A stretch of DNA of 64,000 nucleotides from Agelas oroides (lineage: Eukaryota; Porifera; Demospongiae; Agelasida; Agelasidae), in the NCBI GenBank assembly GCA_949130485.1, contig OX422197.1:7213491-7277490 (forward strand), written 5' to 3'. Shown one piece after another: positions 32,701-40,000 of this stretch. A program made the translations under genes and the position numbers. Below the pieces are notes generated by a model, which was not told the DNA's origin, did not search any database, and worked only from the letters and a program-made list of their open reading frames with translations. How positions within the stretch are numbered: the first letter of the stretch is position 1; every line of letters starts with the position of its first letter.

Positions 32701-33482
32701 TCTTATATGTTGCCTAGGTAACAGGTTATATCATAAAATACTGTCCTCCGACATAAACGAAGTCATATGTGGCAGTCCCGTGTAGAAATCGAAGATTATT
32801 CCGTCGCGTATTTTGATCGCATCGCTTTGTTTGAAGCCCTATATCGCTCAACGTCCATTAAGGGCAGGGCTCATACGTGCTTCATAGATGCATGAATATC
32901 TAATGAGTCTACGAAGCGCATATGAGCCCCGCCCTTAATGGAAATTCAGCGATATGACGCTTTGAACGCAGCGATGCGATCAAAATACGCGACGGAATAA
33001 TCTTTAATTTCTACATGGGACTGACACATATAGCACACAGGCTACTCTGATAAACATGAAATGATGCCTGGGAACCACAACTTTAATTGTTTTTGCATGT
33101 TGTTAATTAAAACTAACAACTAACTGCATGAAAAATGTTCACTAATTACAAAACTAAAGCACTTATGTGTAGTAATTGCCGTTACCAATACTAGATGACA
33201 CAACTACACGTGTGACTAGTTGCAAAAACAATTAAAGTTGTGGTTTTAGTAACAGTTAGTATAACACTGCAGAGCACTCCTCCTAGTTGTTCCATCTCTG
33301 TTCCTTTAGAGCCTCCATTGGAGATTCTCGAGAAGATCCGGGCAAAGAAGGTGGCTGAGCAACAAGAGGAGGAGAAAAGGAAGAAGAAGGAACAGGAAAA
33401 ACAGGAGAAGATCAAGCAACAGGCACTTGAGAGACAAATTGAGGCCTTAAAGTCCAAAATAAAACCAAAATCAGAGCTTTGA
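17763..33482 (+). CDS. COLGALT: Procollagen galactosyltransferase (GT25), ER luminal
   Basis: Thirteen exons: 17763-17968, 19614-19836, 23363-23427, 25089-25164, 25506-25719, 26370-26486, 27157-27233, 28416-28522, 29149-29281, 29709-29836, 30285-30488, 30847-30959, 33310-33482 (611 aa, continuous phase; human COLGALT1 has 622). The family transfers galactose to hydroxylysine of collagen in the ER. A signal peptide is visible (TGAIVLLVLLLCALGQSAS). The first GT domain has a DxD-type motif written SVDCDN (144-149) and YSNFWCG. The second GT25 domain starts VFMISLARRPERRNRML and contains VLEDDVDF (EDD at 419-421), ending THYVGDDGWF. The last exon is a Lys/Glu/Gln-rich tail ending KSEL, a KDEL-like ER-retention signal where human has RDEL. 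Vertebrates have two paralogues (COLGALT1/2) and I cannot assign either. Introns carry large minisatellites. Confidence 0.96.
18005..18575. mobile_element. TIR element in COLGALT intron 1
   Basis: The left end reads ATGGACCCCCCTAAAATGGA and TTTTTCTGAAATATAAGGAC; the right end reads GGTTGTTCTGAAATATTCG and TTTTACGGGGGTCCAAATT, roughly inverted. Both ends are GGGGTCC-rich. It is degenerate, with no ORF. Confidence 0.55.
19547..19613 (+). repeat. (CA)n tract forming the COLGALT exon 2 acceptor
   Basis: (CA)n with scattered T and G runs straight into the acceptor ACACAAG in front of exon 2 (GGTTCGTACG). The AG of the splice site is effectively the end of the microsatellite. Confidence 0.8.
19837..20680 (+). 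repeat. 31-bp minisatellite carrying a 5' splice site in each unit, ~27 copies
   Basis: The array begins at the COLGALT exon 2 donor (CTCTTT, then GTAAGTTAAAG). Each 31-bp unit repeats the exon end and the donor: GGGAGCAGACTGTCTCTTT then GTAGGTTAAAGC. The unit therefore spans the exon-intron junction. The final unit, at 20674, has the canonical donor GTGAGT. In-frame stops (GGT TAA) mean only the first donor gives the full protein. Confidence 0.95.
20742..21005. mobile_element. MITE with 'ATARCTCCAAA' termini
   Basis: The left end GTATAACTCCAAATTTTCG is mirrored at the right end (CGAAACTTTGGAGCTAT). The interior is rich in CACGAAAATTT in both orientations. No ORF. It is in COLGALT intron 2. 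Confidence 0.8.
21775..22740. repeat. Composite of inverted and hairpin repeats
   Basis: A segment at 21852-21908 (TTTACATGATGTAAGTCATC, then GGAGGCAGTACATT) recurs inverted at 22515-22580. Ends of the CTCGTTCCCAGGC family are interspersed (22378-22400, 22592-22610). Several repeats are probably nested. No gene is recognised. Confidence 0.55.
22888..23181 (+). CDS. Unrecognised 97-codon ORF inside COLGALT intron 2
   Basis: Open frame of 97 aa with a non-repetitive, protein-like composition (for example PTDIREGNIYQFFMHEKE and ISLERFSAANLKRF). I recognise no family, and no splice pattern or promoter ties it to a gene. It may be an exon fragment of a captured gene or a chance ORF. It is on the same strand as COLGALT but is not needed for that protein. 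Confidence 0.25.
   Translation: MKGQLERRIYKVKSLVDFLIPIILSWNGVLHDVSLLVTNEPTDIREGNIYQFFMHEKESGYEVRPQGEISLERFSAANLKRFADILTECFSCYQGKS
23491..23963 (+). repeat. 33-bp minisatellite, ~14 copies, MITE-derived
   Basis: Near-identical units of GGGAATGAGGCGGTCTCGTT + CTCCGACTGCGCT in COLGALT intron 3. GGGAATGAGGC is the terminal motif of the hairpin MITE family, so the array probably expanded from such an end. All frames are open across it, producing spurious 150-200-aa ORFs on both strands. Confidence 0.92.
26067..26352 (+). repeat. Two adjacent short tandem arrays before COLGALT exon 6
   Basis: First, ~8 units of ACAAGTATATGAG (13 bp). Then many 10-11-bp units of TTATGCAATG. The array stops about 20 nt before the acceptor of exon 6 (26370). 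Confidence 0.88.
26516..26835 (+). repeat. 27-bp and 34-bp tandem arrays after COLGALT exon 6
   Basis: 26516-26636 holds ~4.5 units containing CCTAGTCTCATTCCCAGTCC, again with the MITE-terminal CTCATTCCCAG. 26733-26835 holds three 34-bp units containing GTAGTCTTGTTCCCCCACCC. Confidence 0.85.
26975..27080. mobile_element. 'CCCTCCCTGGG / TTGCCTAGGTAAC' element, partial
   Basis: Contains GTTGCCTAGGTAACAG and TTATCCCTCCCTGGGG. The same two motifs recur at 27880-28040 and as a fuller inverted arrangement at 32540-32735. It is in COLGALT intron 6. Confidence 0.6.
27247..27706. mobile_element. Long inverted repeat of two hairpin-MITE copies
   Basis: The left arm (27247-27400) starts CTAGCCTTGTTCCCAGGCC and includes CATGAATGATGTCA and GTGGACGTAGGCAGGG. 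The right arm (27545-27706) is its inverse and ends GGCCTGGGAACAAGGCTAG. Each arm has its own inner hairpin. It is in COLGALT intron 7. Confidence 0.75.
27880..28300. mobile_element. Two abutting MITEs in COLGALT intron 7
   Basis: 27880-28045 is a copy of the CCCTCCCTGGG/GTTGCCTAGGCAAC family. 28050-28300 is a TIR element whose ends read GCATAAGAACGGCCGGCTTG + AGAAAGAGTGTGTAACTC and, inverted, the same motif. A half copy of the second lies at 53578-53690 in UBR4. Confidence 0.7.
28655..29035 (+). repeat. Hairpin MITE followed by a 56-bp tandem array of its end
   Basis: 28655-28736 is a complete hairpin MITE. From ~28790 come about four 56-bp units containing GCCTGGGAACGAGGCTAGCT and GTACTAGTTCCATACCC. 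The array has clearly grown from the MITE terminus. It is in COLGALT intron 8. Confidence 0.85.
29274..29430 (+). repeat. Duplicated COLGALT exon 9 donor flanking a (GGGA)n tract
   Basis: The 27-bp junction sequence GGCAGAAG then GTGTGTGCTGCAAGAGAGG occurs at 29274-29300, where it is the real exon 9 end and donor. It occurs again at 29400-29426 on the far side of ~100 bp of (GGGA)n. Confidence 0.9.
29470..29700 (+). repeat. (CCCT)n pyrimidine tract before COLGALT exon 10
   Basis: A duplicated ~60-bp pyrimidine-rich unit is followed by ~110 bp of (CCCT)n. It ends at the exon 10 acceptor (CACTCACCAG). It is complementary to the (GGGA)n tract at the start of the same intron. Confidence 0.9.
30545..30840 (+). 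repeat. (CTCTC)n/(CCCCT)n pyrimidine tract before COLGALT exon 12
   Basis: An almost pure pyrimidine array switches from CTCTC to CCCCT units and ends directly at the acceptor TCTTACAG of exon 12. Confidence 0.9.
31043..31597 (+). mobile_element. Putative hAT-type element with 8-bp target duplications
   Basis: Terminal inverted repeats of ~20 bp: left TAGGCCTGCGTAGAATATGC and right (inverted) TAGGCCTGAGTAGAATGTGC, two mismatches. They are flanked by near-identical 8-mers, CCCATGCC at 31035-31042 and TCCATGCC at 31598-31605. The motif GCATAATA recurs at both subterminal regions, as in hAT elements. The interior holds a 118-aa ORF at 31187-31543. It is too short to be autonomous. It sits in COLGALT intron 12. 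Confidence 0.72.
31187..31543 (+). CDS. ORF in the hAT-type element (possible transposase N-terminal remnant)
   Basis: 118 aa: an Ala/Ser-rich start, an acidic Ser/Thr/Glu stretch, then VSLLDGLRAPKKSELTRKRK. That last segment resembles, from memory, the N-terminal linker of hAT-derived/CGGBP1-like proteins, in which an 'L.xLKxPxxSxLxRKRK' run precedes a BED-type finger. No zinc finger follows, so the ORF would be truncated. This is weak, inference-level similarity. Confidence 0.35.
   Translation: MKMAESSSASASASAAAGSNVLDLELAEVDSESSFDDQETTNERETSQTSETTSEATQASSSKVVSLLDGLRAPKKSELTRKRKIFTNPPCQYKLHHEFVVEFLSIIGHFCKHNNRKT
32540..32735. mobile_element. TIR element, 'TATATCCCTCCCTGGG' family, full copy
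   Basis: TATATCCCTCCCTGGGGGAT pairs with CCCAGGGAGGGATATAAC around a central ACACCAATGTG palindrome, followed by an outer CCTGTTACCTAGGCAAC / GTTGCCTAGGTAACAGG pair. It is in COLGALT intron 12. Confidence 0.75.
32772..33022. mobile_element. Foldback element with ~57-bp arms
   Basis: The left arm GTGTAGAAATCGAAGATTAT + TCCGTCGCGTATTTTGATCG is repeated inverted at the right end (CGACGGAATAATCTTTAATT + TCTACATGGGACTG). An inner pair (TAAGGGCAGGGCTCATA and its inverse) also folds. The outermost TCCC...TGTAGAA motif is shared with 43709-43932 and, as a fragment, with 63222-63240. Confidence 0.82.
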
Positions 33483-34429
33483 GCGTTAAATTTTTGATTC
33501 ATCAAATGTAGCTGTGTTGTTTTAAAGTTTTGCATGTAATGCCAAAGCACACAGTTGCATGTATGCCTTTGGAATGAATTCGGTAACCACACACCTGCAA
33601 TCTCCAGTCTCATTTCCTGACTATTTTTTAGCCCCGTACCCAGGGAAAAGTGTTCTGGGTATGAGACTACAGTGGCTTAGGAATGCGTTATTAGTGATCT
33701 AACAGTCACGTGATACCACAAAACTTATTATTTCTTGTTCTTGGGAAGATGTACAATGTATATAGTATGTAGTAAATCAAACTTCAGACCAATTCACTGT
33801 CGTCGTGTGAGAGAGCTAGCTACTTGAGCCATGAGCTGAATGCTAGGTACCAAAACTACTGCCTCTATTAATGCAACTGAGGATCTATCATGTCCACCAT
33901 AGTACTCTATTGCAGAAAGGACTTGTATCAAAACTGGCTGAGCCAATTAGAAAATTTGAGCCAGGAATGAACTTATGAAAGTACTAACTGTTAGGCTGTA
34001 AAATAAATTAGTGAACATGTGTTGCACAATGTCATGTAGCAAGCAAAAATGCAAGAATGATCATCAAATGTCATGCAGTGAGTATAATACTAAGTATAAG
34101 TTTTCACAAACGGTATTATGTAGCTATCAGGTTCCTACTAGTAATGGCCTAGCTAGAGAGGAGAGGAATTGTTCTTGCTGTATACCACTGTTGTAGTTCA
34201 CCTGCAGAGTGGAAGTGCATGGTGTAGCAATAATAGCATGTGGGTAACATGAGATCATCACTAGAAAGGGAATTTTGCTAAATAGTCATACATCCTCGTG
34301 GCACTTCCATGTGGCCATGGTATACGTACCATCCTGTAACATAGTCAGGATAACATTAGCAGCTAGCTCCCCCTTACACAATGCCAGAACATTTGTGCAT
34401 GGACTTACAAAACTTTTGACTGCGTGAGG
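33483..34429. other. Convergent intergenic region, COLGALT / octapeptide gene
   Basis: About 950 bp between the COLGALT stop and the stop of the minus-strand octapeptide gene. It contains one small hairpin MITE (33605-33672: TCTCATTTCCTGA inward, GGGTATGAGACTAC outward) and otherwise AT-rich unique sequence. A 61-aa Cys-rich plus-strand ORF at 34011-34196 has no supporting evidence. Confidence 0.6.
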
Positions 34430-36253
34430 TCACTTGCCAGTAGGCCGCCACTGAACACCCAGCAGTGACTGCAGCACGGTCATAGCTCCGCCCACTGTAA
34501 TCACAATTGTTACATGAGACTTGAACATACAGTGTTGTTGAAGATGAGGAGTAGTGCTTACTGCTTCACAATGTTATTAACTTACAGTTTCGGTTAACCC
34601 TGCTGCACTGAAGCGTCCCATCAGCCAACTCTACACACATGATTGCCACTCCGGTATTCCCTGCAGCTGATAGATGTAGACTTATAGCTAGTATAATCAC
34701 TCAATGTACCAGCTATTGGGCACAAATGAAGTATTTGTGCTCGACAGTAACACTTCGCTATCTTTACTACTTTATGTTATAAAACTGACCTTCATCACTC
34801 TGCAGCGCAGCATATTTGTTTGCCTGCTGTTGGGCATATTTGTTTGCCTGCTGGTCAACATATTTGTTTGCCTGCTGTTGGGCATATTTGTTTGCCTGCT
34901 GGTCAACATATTTGTTTGCCTGCTGCTCAGCATATTTGTTTGCCTGCTGGTCAACATATTTGTTTGCCTGCTGTTGGGCATACTTGTTTGCCTGCTGGTC
35001 AACATATTTGTTTGCCTGCTGTTGGGCATATTTGTTTGCCTGTTGTTGGGCATATTTGTTTGCCTGCTGTTGGGCGTATTTGTTTGCCTGCTGCTCAGCA
35101 TATTTGTTTGCCTGCTGTTCAGCATATTTGTTTGCCTGCTGTTGGGCATATTTGTTTGCCTGTTGTTCGGCGTATTTGTTTGCCTGCTGTTGGGCATATT
35201 TGTTTGCCTGCTGTTGGGCATACTTGTTTGCCTGTTGGTCAACATATTTGTTTGCCTGCTGTTGGGCATATTTGTTTGCCTGCTGTTGGGCATATTTGTT
35301 TGCCTGCTGTTGGGCATATTTGTTTGCCTGCTGTTCAGCGTATTTGTTTGCCTGCTGCTCAACGTATTTGTTTGCCTGTTGTTCAGCGTATTTGTTTGCC
35401 TGCTGTTGGGCATATTTGTTTGCCTGCTGTTCAGCATATTTGTTTGCCTGCTGTTGGGCATATTTGTTTGCCTGCTGCTCAGCATATTTGTTTGCCTGCT
35501 GTTGGGCATATTTGTTTGCTTGCTGCTCAGCATATTTGTTTGCCTGCCCTTGAGCTGCACAGTCAAGTGTGTGCATGGGGAAAAAGAAGAAAACAGTTAA
35601 CACTGTATGCTTATATGACTGCTATCCCACAATGGTCAACTTCTTTGCTTCATCTGAGCTAACCTCCATCATTATTCTGGGCTTCCCACTGTTGGAAAGC
35701 GTATTTGTTTGCCTGCTGTTGAGCTTCATTGCCTACAATAAAAATTGAAGAAAAACAGTGAACACATGCAATTCCACTAGAACCTTTGTGCATATACAGT
35801 ATAGTTGAGTCAAGTAGAGCCAAGTGGAGCCATGGTTGGGTGTAGCAGAGTGAAGTAGAGCCAAATAGAGCAATTGTAGTAACTTGTGCTAACTAGCTTG
35901 GTGAAGTATGATAAAGTGGCAAACAGCTAGACTATTCTAACCATACTGACCTGCAGTTTGGGCTCCGTTGGCCAGCAGTTGGGCTGCATGATCAACTGTG
36001 TAGACAGCGATTAAATGAAGCATCATGTATAGCAGTTTCAATACTGATGCTATTTATACACACCCCTACCTTCATCCTCCATCCTCTCACCTTCTTGTGC
36101 ATGACCCTGGAGTTGGCTTGTAGTGTCAGGGGAAAGTGCTTGTAGTGACTGCAGTATTACTTCTTCAGAGTCACCAACTGGTGCTGCTACTGTTGTCCCC
36201 AGCACCAAGGCAAGCAACAGAGCACCACCAAGGAGGTTTGTTTTTCTTGCCAT
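34430..36253 (-). CDS. Secreted Tyr/Lys/Gln octapeptide-repeat protein (unrecognised)
   Basis: Proposed exons on the minus strand: 36253-36070, 35995-35951, 35732-35664, 35554-34790, 34660-34586, 34494-34430 (400 aa, every internal junction phase 1). Exon 1 encodes a clear signal peptide (KTNLLGGALLLALVLGTTVA) and an acidic stretch. Exon 3 holds one unit, AQQQANKYAFQQW. Exon 4 (255 codons) is 31 octads of the form A-(E/Q/D)-Q-Q-A-N-K-Y, often alternating E and Q. The C-terminus (GNTGVAIMCVELADGTLQC) is non-repetitive. I recognise no family, and it is unrelated to ankyrin repeats despite 'ANKY'. Regular Lys-Tyr pairs recall cross-linkable structural or adhesive proteins, but that is analogy only. 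All six frames are open over the repeat, so the strand call rests on splice phases and the signal peptide. Confidence 0.62.
34797..35550 (-). repeat. 24-bp coding minisatellite, ~31 copies
   Basis: Units of CATATTTGTTTGCCTGCTG + TTGGG on the plus strand. Variation is concentrated at TAT/TAC, CAA/CAG and GCC/GCT (silent on the minus strand) and at the E/Q/D position. It forms exon 4 of the minus-strand secreted protein gene. Confidence 0.9.
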
Positions 36254-37033
36254 TGTCGTTGTCCACTTTCTATAGCTAGCTAGCAGTCAAGCAATATCTC
36301 AGACTGTTCCAGACTTAGAATGCAGCTACCAGTGACTAAGGTTCTGCATGAGTCTTGGATGGCCAGGAAGTACACTTTTATAGCAAACTACTAATTAGAT
36401 TTTCACAGTCATGTAGATAACTATACAGCAGCCATAACCTTGCAGTCATATGCCATCACTGTAAAATGAAACTGTGGTTACTGCAGCATGTGGCCCGTCC
36501 TGATGTAGAGGATGTAGTACTTGTAAAATATTTCGTGGGAGGATATAGTAAAGATACCAGCCTAATTCCATGCAATGAGATAGCTCTGAACACTGCATAG
36601 CATGGAAATTAATTGAGTTCCTTGTGTGCACACCCCATGCTGGATATCATGTACCTTAGTTACAAAGTTTTTGGGTATGTTCAAATGACCGCACACAAAC
36701 CTCTGTAGCATGTAATGTCTGCAGGTTAACTCCTACGTGCTTTTTTGGAACTACAGTAATCATCAAGCAGTCAAAGTCAGTACTGGCAGCTCGAGCTAGG
36801 AGCCCTGGAATTCCTAGTGAAAAGTCGAAAAAGTTTTTCTATTTCTTCACCTCATACACCAACATTTTTCACTGTGTTTGCAGCTGATGAGGATATAAGT
36901 CTTAAGCTGTCCGAACATCTAGTTTGCAGTGCAGTATTGCACTCGGTGACATCTTTTTTAAAATGGGCGAATTTGCTTAAAAATAATTTAAAGTTCACAA
37001 TACATACAGATTGCAATGCAAAAAACCCTGAAA
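36254..37033. other. Intergenic region upstream of the octapeptide gene
   Basis: 780 bp between the octapeptide gene start and the predicted TMEM237 stop. It should contain the octapeptide promoter and the TMEM237 3' UTR. I see no repeats or clear motifs. An 89-aa plus-strand ORF at 36817-37086 runs antisense to the TMEM237 last exon and is unsupported. Confidence 0.5.
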
Positions 37034-40000
37034 TTATGTTCTGTTGGTTTGTCTGTTCATACAATGGGCGTCTCCTGCCATCTTGAAGAGATAATCTGCA
37101 TGCAAAGAGAGAATGAACCAGTCATGGGGGTTAGGCTGCATAAAACTAAATACATTCACATCTTCATGCATGCTTGACCCTGAAAGCAATCAATATAGTT
37201 AAATGGTATGATTTTATTGTTTACAAAACCATTGCAGCATGAAGAAAGATAAGCATCCAAAGTAAATTCTGATACCTGTAATGGAGCCAATGTACTGGAG
37301 CCTACATCTATTGGCATGTTATTTACATATGTATTGAGTTTCCTTTGTGCATAGCCTTTGTGCCTTATTTCTATATTCATTGATGGAGTAGCCATGCCGA
37401 TAGCCTATTTTTCTCTTGTGATATAAACATATACACACTTGATTGTAAGTGATGCAGTTGAGTTGAGTCAGAAGAGCATTTTGCCACCTTGATTCTGGTT
37501 GTGCGCCGCTGCTTATATTACATACCCTATACTGACACAGCGTAGTGGCCAGCACAGAGATGGTGTCACACAAACCCACCTTGAAGTCTGTCATGATCTC
37601 TGACCCAGACCAACAGGAGCCAGCTGGTACTGCAGCAGATAGCTCTCACAATAGCCAGAGCTAGCCAGGGAGAGAGTAGAGGGCTGACAAGGTTATTGCC
37701 AGGCACATACACGAGGACTCCAACTGAGTGTGTGGTGGGAGAAGGAATGGATTGGGAAGTGGGGGAGGTGGTGTTGATAGGAGTAAGAACATCAGACCTG
37801 TGTTTGTGTGTGTGTACAACAAATGTACATTACGACTAGTGATTAGGTGATGATAATCTTGCTTTGCCTACCATAGGGAGGGCTGGAGAGGGTAGAGTGC
37901 CATTCTTTCATCCAGAGCGACAACACTTACTGTCACCATCAGTGCCAGAAATATTAAGAGTGAGGCTGAAAATGAAACAAGAAGAATCCAAATACATACT
38001 GAATTCAGACTCCTTGAAAATCAACCTGGTACTTCAAAGTAAATTGCATGCACATACCTACAAAAAGAAGTACTTGTGATGGCGCTCTGATAAAGCTCTC
38101 CAGGCATTGCCTGTCCAGCCTTGCAAAGTCAAACCTGAGGAGACAATGTGGTATGTATGTCATATGAAGTAGTTAGGCCATGGGTCTCACTCAGATCTGC
38201 AACTAGATCAAGCCATGGACTATGCGATGAGCCTACAATTTTTCAGAGGCAAATAATGCAAACTTGCACCAGGTGTACAGTTTCTGTTTTCTGATAGTTA
38301 TGCAAATTTGTCTCCCCAGAATGGATCAAAGTACTGCAAAGTTACACCCCATAATGGACCCAGCACAAATCTGCTTAGCTACTTTGTACAGTTTAGGTAT
38401 CAAAGAGTTTTGTAGCGCCGTAATCTCTCGACAATAGGCCCACCCTCGAAAATAAGCCCACCCTCTTTTTTGAATGAAGTTGTTGCAAATGGTTTTCTCC
38501 CGAAGTACGCCCACCTACTTGTGCTGTTATGCTGTTATGTTAAGCAAGAAGCACCTAAGAAGCAGTACTGTGCAAGAGGAGGGACTAACAAATAAAGGCA
38601 GACACCATTTGCATAAGCAAGTGTATGACATTGCAGAATCACTGTATGCGCACACAAATAGAGCTAGACTAACTGCGTGTGAGGTGGGCGTATTTTGAAG
38701 AGAATATCACAACTCTCAAAAATACGCCCACCCACACCCCTCTTTGAGGAGCCACTTAAATTCATCGCCCATGGGCGTACTTTCGAGAGATTATGGTGTA
38801 AGTTGTTTCACAAGTGTGCCTCACTCCAAGTCCAAGATAGAGCTCATTGGGGGCAAGATTTGACATTGCTACTTTGAGCACCACTGCTAAGTGATCTATG
38901 TTGGCGGCTGGACTATGGTGCCAGTGATGTGTCTGTGTGCACACAACTGAGCATGTATACAGTGTTGTGCACGTATTTACCTATCAAACAGTGAAACGAT
39001 GACTAATGAAAGCAGGAATATGTAGACAGCATGCACTGGGAGTGTGAGGGAGTTGTAGTACTGCAGGAGGTCCAGGTGTTGGTTGCGCTGCCTACTGAGT
39101 GAGTTTGATACAACGCAATCCCAGAGGGAGATGCCTGGGTGAGGAGAACAACACACTAGAAACCAAATACACTGTGCATTCCCAGACATGAGGGACATCT
39201 TTCTGTATTCCTTCCCTTGTACGTTTGATTTTACACAATTTGCGTCCATAGAAAATTTACAAAATTCCCAGACTGTTTTTTTTCATCCTATTCACACTCA
39301 AACAAACTTGTACAGACAAAATATTGGGCCACAGAAGATGAGCCAATGACAGTCCTAAGAATAAGTCTGTGATGAGCCAATGACAGTCCTAAGAATAAGT
39401 CAGTGATGCCTAGAGATTATCAATTTTAACACTGAACTAATTATCTCTTGGGTGCAGCTAATGGACCCAAACAATTATTGGGAACTGTATCAATGAAAAG
39501 GCAAGTAAACGACCTAGTATGGTATTTGCCAGTTTGTCATGTACGGTGGGATAACTATTTCTTGAAAACTGTAGACAGAGCATGTGTATGAAGAAACTTG
39601 CAATTGAAGTTTTCATTTGGAATTGGGAAGTTTGTAGTCACAAGATTAGTGACATACCTGCTACTAATCCATGTGCACTGAACGTCATAGTCTCGTGTAT
39701 ACAGTTTCCAAGAATCGGGTTTTACTAGTGATATAATGTTAGTATTTCTATGACAGAACATGTATTTAACAGTTCAACCTAAGCAGCATGACACAGTTGA
39801 AGCTCCTCAGGACCTTGTCGAACCACATTTGAACTCGGAACGAAGTGTTGTTTAGAATTTTTAAAGGAATTGGAAGTTTGAAGTCACAAGATTAGTTAAG
39901 TTTCTCATACCTGCTACTAATCCATGTGCACTGAATGTCATGGTCTCAATGGCTCTGTGTGTGTACTGCATTAGAAGGAACAAAGACTGAGTTATGGATT

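Noticed and set aside
34704..35600. 298-aa plus-strand hydrophobic Cys/Leu/Phe repeat protein (and two other plus-strand frames)
   Set aside because: All frames are open over the 24-bp repeat. Only the minus strand connects by consistent splice phases to a signal-peptide exon and to non-repeat flanking exons.
36817..37086. 89-aa plus-strand ORF
   Set aside because: It runs antisense to the predicted last TMEM237 exon, with no splice sites, repeats or recognisable domain.
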